Shown: one piece after another, positions 5,103 to 8,234 of the stretch
Numbering within the stretch: the stretch's first letter is position 1
Layout: each line of letters opens with the position of its first letter
Assembly: GCA_904501685.1 (NCBI GenBank)
Contig: CAJGBX010000059.1
Location: 1 to 8,234 of the forward strand
Length of the DNA stretch: 8,234 nt
Source of the DNA: Clostridiaceae bacterium
GTDB lineage: Bacteria; Bacillota; Clostridia; Oscillospirales; Acutalibacteraceae
Reading direction: 5' to 3'
Notes under the pieces: generated by a model
Seen by the model: only the letters and a program-made list of their open reading frames with translations
Told to the model about the DNA's origin: nothing
Database searches by the model: none
Made by a program: the position numbers and the translations under genes

Positions 5103-6998
5103 ATGAGAAAAAAGAGCTTTAAAGCCGAGTCCAAGCGTTTGCTTGACTTAATGATTAATTCAATCTACACCAATCGGGATATTTTCCTTCGTGAAATCAT
5201 CTCGAATGCCAGCGACGCTGTGGATAAGCTTCACTATATTTCGCTGACCGACGAAAGCGTGCGTGAAAGGTCTGCCGATTTAGGTATTTTTATCTCGGTC
5301 GATAAGGAAAACCACACCTTAACCGTATCAGATAACGGCATCGGTATGGACGAAAAGGAATTAGAGGAAAACTTAGGCACAATCGCAAAAAGCGGTTCAT
5401 TAGCCTTTAAAAGCCAATTAGATAATACCGAGGATGCCGACATTATCGGTCAGTTCGGTGTGGGCTTTTACTCGGCCTTTATGGTAGCCGACAAGGTCAC
5501 CGTAATCACCCGAAAATACAATTCCGACACAAGCTTAAAATGGACCAGCGAGGGCTGTGACGGCTACACCGTTGAGGAATGCCAGAAGGACACCTTTGGT
5601 ACCGATATTATTATGAGCATTAAGCCCGATTCGGACGAAGAAAAGTACTCGCAGTTCCTTGAAAGGTATACTATTGAGGGACTTATCAAGCAGTATTCCG
5701 ACTATATCCGTTACCCCATTAAAATGGAGGTCGAAACAACCAAGAATACCGCACCTGAGGGCGAAGAGCCGAAGTACGAAAAGGTACGTGAAATCAAAAC
5801 CTTAAACAGTATGGTGCCGATTTGGGCAAGACCTAAGTCGGAGGCCTCGGACGAGGACTGTGCCGAGTACTATAAGTCAAAGTTTATGGATTTCAGTGAC
5901 CCGTTACTGACCATTCGCCAGAATGCCGACGGTCTTGTGTCCTATAAGGCTATGCTTTTTGTACCCTCTAAGGTGCCCTACGGCTACTTTACCAAGGACT
6001 TCGAAAAAGGCCTGCAGTTATATTCCTCGGGTGTTCTTATTATGGATAAGTGCGAGCAATTGTTGCCCGACCATTTCCGCTTTGTCAAGGGTGTTGTCGA
6101 TACTGCCGATTTGTCCTTGAATATTTCACGCGAATTACTGCAGAACGACCGTCAGCTTAAGGTTATTGCAGGCGGAATTGAAAAGAAAATCAAGTCTGAG
6201 CTTAAAAAGACAATGGACAACGAACCGGAAAAATATGCTGAATTCTGGAAGAACTTCGGTATTCAGATTAAGTACGGTGTAGTGAGTGATTACGGTATTT
6301 ATAAGGATGCTGTAATCGACCTGCTCGTTTTCCGTTCATCCTTGAACAACGGCTTGACCTCGCTTAAGGATTATGTTTTAAGAATGCCCGAAAATCAGCA
6401 GTACATCTATTATTTAAGCGGTGAATCGGCCGAGAAGATTTCTCAGCTGCCTCAGGCTGAGCTTTGCCGTGATAAAGGCTATGAAATCCTTTATTTGACC
6501 GACGATGTTGACGAATTTGTTATTTCGGGTATCGGCAAATTCCAGGAAAAAGAGTTCAAGTCGGTTGACGCCGAGGATTCGGGACTCGTTTCAGAGGATG
6601 AGAAAAAGGCATTAGAGGAAACCCGCGAAACCAATAAGGAGCTTTGCGAGTTTGTGAAGGCAGCAATCGGTGACGAAATTGCCTCCTGCGTGATTTCCGA
6701 GAAGCTTAAATCCAAGCCGGTGTTCATTTCTGTCTTAGGTCCGGTTACCTTGGAAATGGAAAAATATTTTTCGCTTATGCCGGACGACGGTAATCCAAAG
6801 CCCAAGGCAGAAAAGGTGCTTGAATTAAATCCCGACCACGCCGTTTTCAAGGCACTTAAATCAGCCTTCGAAACCGACAAGGAAAAGGCACAAAAGATTG
6901 CCAAGGTTTTACACTGCAATGCACGTCTTATTGCAGGCCTGCCGATTGAAAATCCTGTCGAATTTTCGGATATTATTGCCGAAATTTTGGCCGATTAA
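5103..6998 (+). CDS. htpG: Molecular chaperone HtpG (bacterial Hsp90)
   Basis: A 631-residue cytoplasmic ATP-dependent homodimeric chaperone of full family length. The N-terminal ATPase domain (about 1-210) has KRLLDLMINSIYTNRDIFLRE, the EIISNASDA helix with catalytic Glu31 and Mg-binding Asn35, SDNGIGMD with Asp77 contacting adenine, the GTIAKSGS lid segment (92-99), GQFGVGFYSAF (116-126) and Thr167. A charged linker (about 212-230) leads to the middle domain (about 230-495), which holds LQLYSSGVLI and SLNISRELLQ with the catalytic-loop Arg343. The C-terminal dimer domain runs to residue 631 and lacks the eukaryotic MEEVD tail, as expected. The start is the ATG at 5103, 8 nt after AGAGG. It follows the U32 gene by 20 nt with no promoter or terminator between, so it is probably cotranscribed with zapA; no CIRCE heat-shock operator is seen. 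All key residues are intact. Confidence 0.97.
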   Translation: MRKKSFKAESKRLLDLMINSIYTNRDIFLREIISNASDAVDKLHYISLTDESVRERSADLGIFISVDKENHTLTVSDNGIGMDEKELEENLGTIAKSGSLAFKSQLDNTEDADIIGQFGVGFYSAFMVADKVTVITRKYNSDTSLKWTSEGCDGYTVEECQKDTFGTDIIMSIKPDSDEEKYSQFLERYTIEGLIKQYSDYIRYPIKMEVETTKNTAPEGEEPKYEKVREIKTLNSMVPIWARPKSEASDEDCAEYYKSKFMDFSDPLLTIRQNADGLVSYKAMLFVPSKVPYGYFTKDFEKGLQLYSSGVLIMDKCEQLLPDHFRFVKGVVDTADLSLNISRELLQNDRQLKVIAGGIEKKIKSELKKTMDNEPEKYAEFWKNFGIQIKYGVVSDYGIYKDAVIDLLVFRSSLNNGLTSLKDYVLRMPENQQYIYYLSGESAEKISQLPQAELCRDKGYEILYLTDDVDEFVISGIGKFQEKEFKSVDAEDSGLVSEDEKKALEETRETNKELCEFVKAAIGDEIASCVISEKLKSKPVFISVLGPVTLEMEKYFSLMPDDGNPKPKAEKVLELNPDHAVFKALKSAFETDKEKAQKIAKVLHCNARLIAGLPIENPVEFSDIIAEILAD

Positions 6999-7009
6999 GG
7001 GGACCTTGT

Positions 7010-7225
7010 ATGCTGGAATACTTGAAATTTATCGGCGGATGGGTGTTCTTTATGGCACTGATTGCAGTAATCACCCTGCTTGTGCCGAGAATTGCCAAGG
7101 CATTAGACAAAAGGCGTGAGAAATTCAAGAAAAACCAAAACCGACGGTTTGGGATTGCCAACCTTTCAGACGAGGCTATCCTGCCTGAGGATATGCTCGA
7201 CAAAAACGAGGAACGCGAAAATTAA
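7010..7225 (+). CDS. Small single-pass membrane protein of unknown function, 71 residues
   Basis: I do not recognise a family. One hydrophobic segment lies at about residues 8-26 (from IGGWVFFMALI to LLVP). It is followed by a strongly basic stretch (KALDKRREKFKKNQNRR, 30-46) and an acidic tail (LSDEAILPEDMLDKNEEREN, 52-71). The positive-inside rule puts the basic tail in the cytoplasm and the short N-terminus outside. No cleavage site is apparent, so the segment is probably a membrane anchor. AGGGG 7 nt before the ATG, a start 11 nt after the htpG stop and matching codon use support a real gene at the end of the zapA-U32-htpG cluster. It might recruit a partner to the membrane, but nothing visible identifies one. 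Confidence 0.7.
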   Translation: MLEYLKFIGGWVFFMALIAVITLLVPRIAKALDKRREKFKKNQNRRFGIANLSDEAILPEDMLDKNEEREN

Positions 7226-7245
7226 CGCTTTTTTTAAAATAACAG

Positions 7246-7274
7246 TTGTAATATTTTTTACAATAGTATAAAAT
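7246..7274 (+). promoter_or_regulatory. lepA promoter with a dyad over the -35 region
   Basis: TTGTAA (7246-7251), a 17-nt spacer and TAAAAT (7269-7274) make a good sigma-A promoter. Transcription near 7281 gives a leader of about 22 nt that carries the GGAG ribosome site at 7294-7297. The -35 is also the left arm of a 6-bp inverted repeat, TTGTAA-N6-TTACAA (7246-7263), which could be a binding site. The gap from 7226 to 7302 holds no convincing terminator. Confidence 0.65.
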
Positions 7275-7302
7275 ATTAAAAAATTTATATTACGGAGTTA
7301 CT

Positions 7303-8234
7303 ATGGCTATACCACAGGAACGAATCAGAAATTTTTGCATTATTGCTCATATCGACCACGGAAAGTCTACCCTTGCCGACCGCCTTTTGGAGCATACCAA
7401 GACGGTTTCGGAGCGTGAAATGGAGGACCAGCTGTTAGACAGTATGGACCTTGAGCGTGAACGCGGAATTACCATTAAATCGCACGCGGTTACGCTTTAT
7501 TACGAGGCAGAAGACGGCTTGGAGTATGAGTTTAATTTGATTGACACCCCCGGTCACGTTGACTTTAATTATGAGGTGTCACGCTCGCTTGCCGCCTGCG
7601 AGGGTGCAATCTTGATAGTTGATGCATCGCAGGGCATTGAGGCACAGACCTTGGCCAACACCTATTTGGCGGTTGACCACGGGTTAGAGCTGCTGCCGGT
7701 AATCAATAAAATCGACCTGCCGAGTGCCGACCCCGAGCGTATCAGACACGATATTGAAGATATTATCGGTATAGATGCCTCAGAGGCACCGCTTATTTCG
7801 GCTAAAAACGACATAAACATACCCGAGGTTCTGGAAAAAATAGTTAAGCTTATTCCGCCCCCGACAGGTGACGACAAAAAGCCTTTAAAAGCCTTGATTT
7901 TCGACTCTTATTATGACCCTTATAAGGGCGTTATTGTTTATTTCAGGGTTGTGCAGGGTGAGGTAAGACCGGGACAGACCATTCGTATGATGGCTACCGG
8001 TGCCGAATTTCAGGTTGTTGAGGTCGGTCGTAAGCGTGCTAATATTATGACCCCTTGCGACTGCTTAAAAGCAGGCGAGGTCGGTTATATTGCCGCCGCT
8101 ATTAAAAATGTCGCCGATGCCCGCGTCGGCGATACCTTAACCGATGCCGCCAACCCCGCTTCAGAGCCGCTTTCGGGCTACCGCAAGGTTAATCCGGTTG
8201 TTTTCTGCGGTATTTACCCTGCCGACGGTGCACA
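7303..8234 (+). CDS. lepA: Elongation factor 4 (LepA), N-terminal 310 residues (cut by window edge)
   Basis: A translational GTPase related to EF-G that acts on the ribosome (back-translocation in vitro; initiation and ribosome-assembly roles proposed). About half of the roughly 600-residue protein is present. The G domain shows all five motifs: G1 AHIDHGKST (15-23), G2 RGIT (54-57), G3 DTPGH (81-85), G4 NKID (135-138) and G5 SAK (166-168). ILIVDASQGIEAQTLAN and IPPPTGD are typical LepA stretches. Domain II follows from about residue 190 (LKALIFDSYYDPYKGV, RMMATG, GEVGYI), and domain III begins near VFCGIYPADG, where the window stops. The ATG at 7303 has GGAG 5 nt upstream and begins with the family's (M/D)xxRIRNFCIIAHIDHG pattern. 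It has its own promoter and so appears separate from the htpG cluster. The LepA-specific C-terminal domain is outside the window. No residue looks abnormal. Confidence 0.96.
   Translation, partial: MAIPQERIRNFCIIAHIDHGKSTLADRLLEHTKTVSEREMEDQLLDSMDLERERGITIKSHAVTLYYEAEDGLEYEFNLIDTPGHVDFNYEVSRSLAACEGAILIVDASQGIEAQTLANTYLAVDHGLELLPVINKIDLPSADPERIRHDIEDIIGIDASEAPLISAKNDINIPEVLEKIVKLIPPPTGDDKKPLKALIFDSYYDPYKGVIVYFRVVQGEVRPGQTIRMMATGAEFQVVEVGRKRANIMTPCDCLKAGEVGYIAAAIKNVADARVGDTLTDAANPASEPLSGYRKVNPVVFCGIYPADGA

Noticed and set aside
7214..7236. Possible terminator after the small membrane protein: GCG-N8-CGC followed by seven T.
   Set aside because: The stem is only 3 bp, too weak to support; the T run alone is not enough.
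1..8234. Search for a CRISPR array, insertion sequence, tRNA/rRNA or att site.
   Set aside because: No regularly spaced repeats, transposase motifs, terminal inverted repeats or tRNA-like cloverleaf were seen by eye.

Overview
The window looks like ordinary chromosomal DNA from a low-to-moderate GC member of the Firmicutes, most likely Clostridia (Ruminococcaceae/Oscillospiraceae-like). The reasons are AGGAGG-type ribosome binding sites, sigma-A-like promoters with TAAAAT or TAATAT -10 boxes, a zapA gene directly coupled to a U32-family gene, and MetY, HtpG and LepA proteins of clostridial style. This placement is a judgement from protein flavour, not from a database search. No mobile element, CRISPR array, tRNA or rRNA was seen.

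Left part, minus strand (1-1611): metY, an O-acetylhomoserine sulfhydrylase, is read leftward from a good extended -10 promoter near 1674-1702. It is followed by a perfect 13-bp hairpin and then the 5' part of a CpsB/YwqE-type PHP-family tyrosine phosphatase gene that runs off the left edge. That gene has an excellent Shine-Dalgarno sequence, but the codon at the family's normal start position is ACG, not ATG.

Divergent region (1612-1820): it holds back-to-back promoters for metY and for a plus-strand gene, with a small inverted repeat between the two -35 elements. The plus-strand gene (1821-2465) encodes a cysteine-rich 214-residue protein that I do not recognise.

Right part, plus strand (2466-8234): a strong promoter just after the unknown gene precedes a compact cluster of zapA (FtsZ-ring associated protein), a 688-residue U32-family protein (RNA hydroxylase/peptidase family with a DUF3656-like middle part and a second cysteine cluster), htpG (bacterial Hsp90) and a 71-residue single-pass membrane protein. 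Gaps are an ATGA overlap, 20 nt and 11 nt, so this is probably one operon. A separate promoter then drives lepA (elongation factor 4), which is cut by the right edge. Common themes are cell division, ribosome/RNA maturation and protein quality control, but a shared pathway is inference only.

No convincing new multi-gene system is visible. The points most worth checking are the ACG start, the unknown cysteine-rich protein opposite metY, the internal duplication and second cysteine cluster of the U32 protein, the small membrane protein in the zapA-htpG cluster, and the near-identical initially transcribed sequences of the zapA and lepA promoters.
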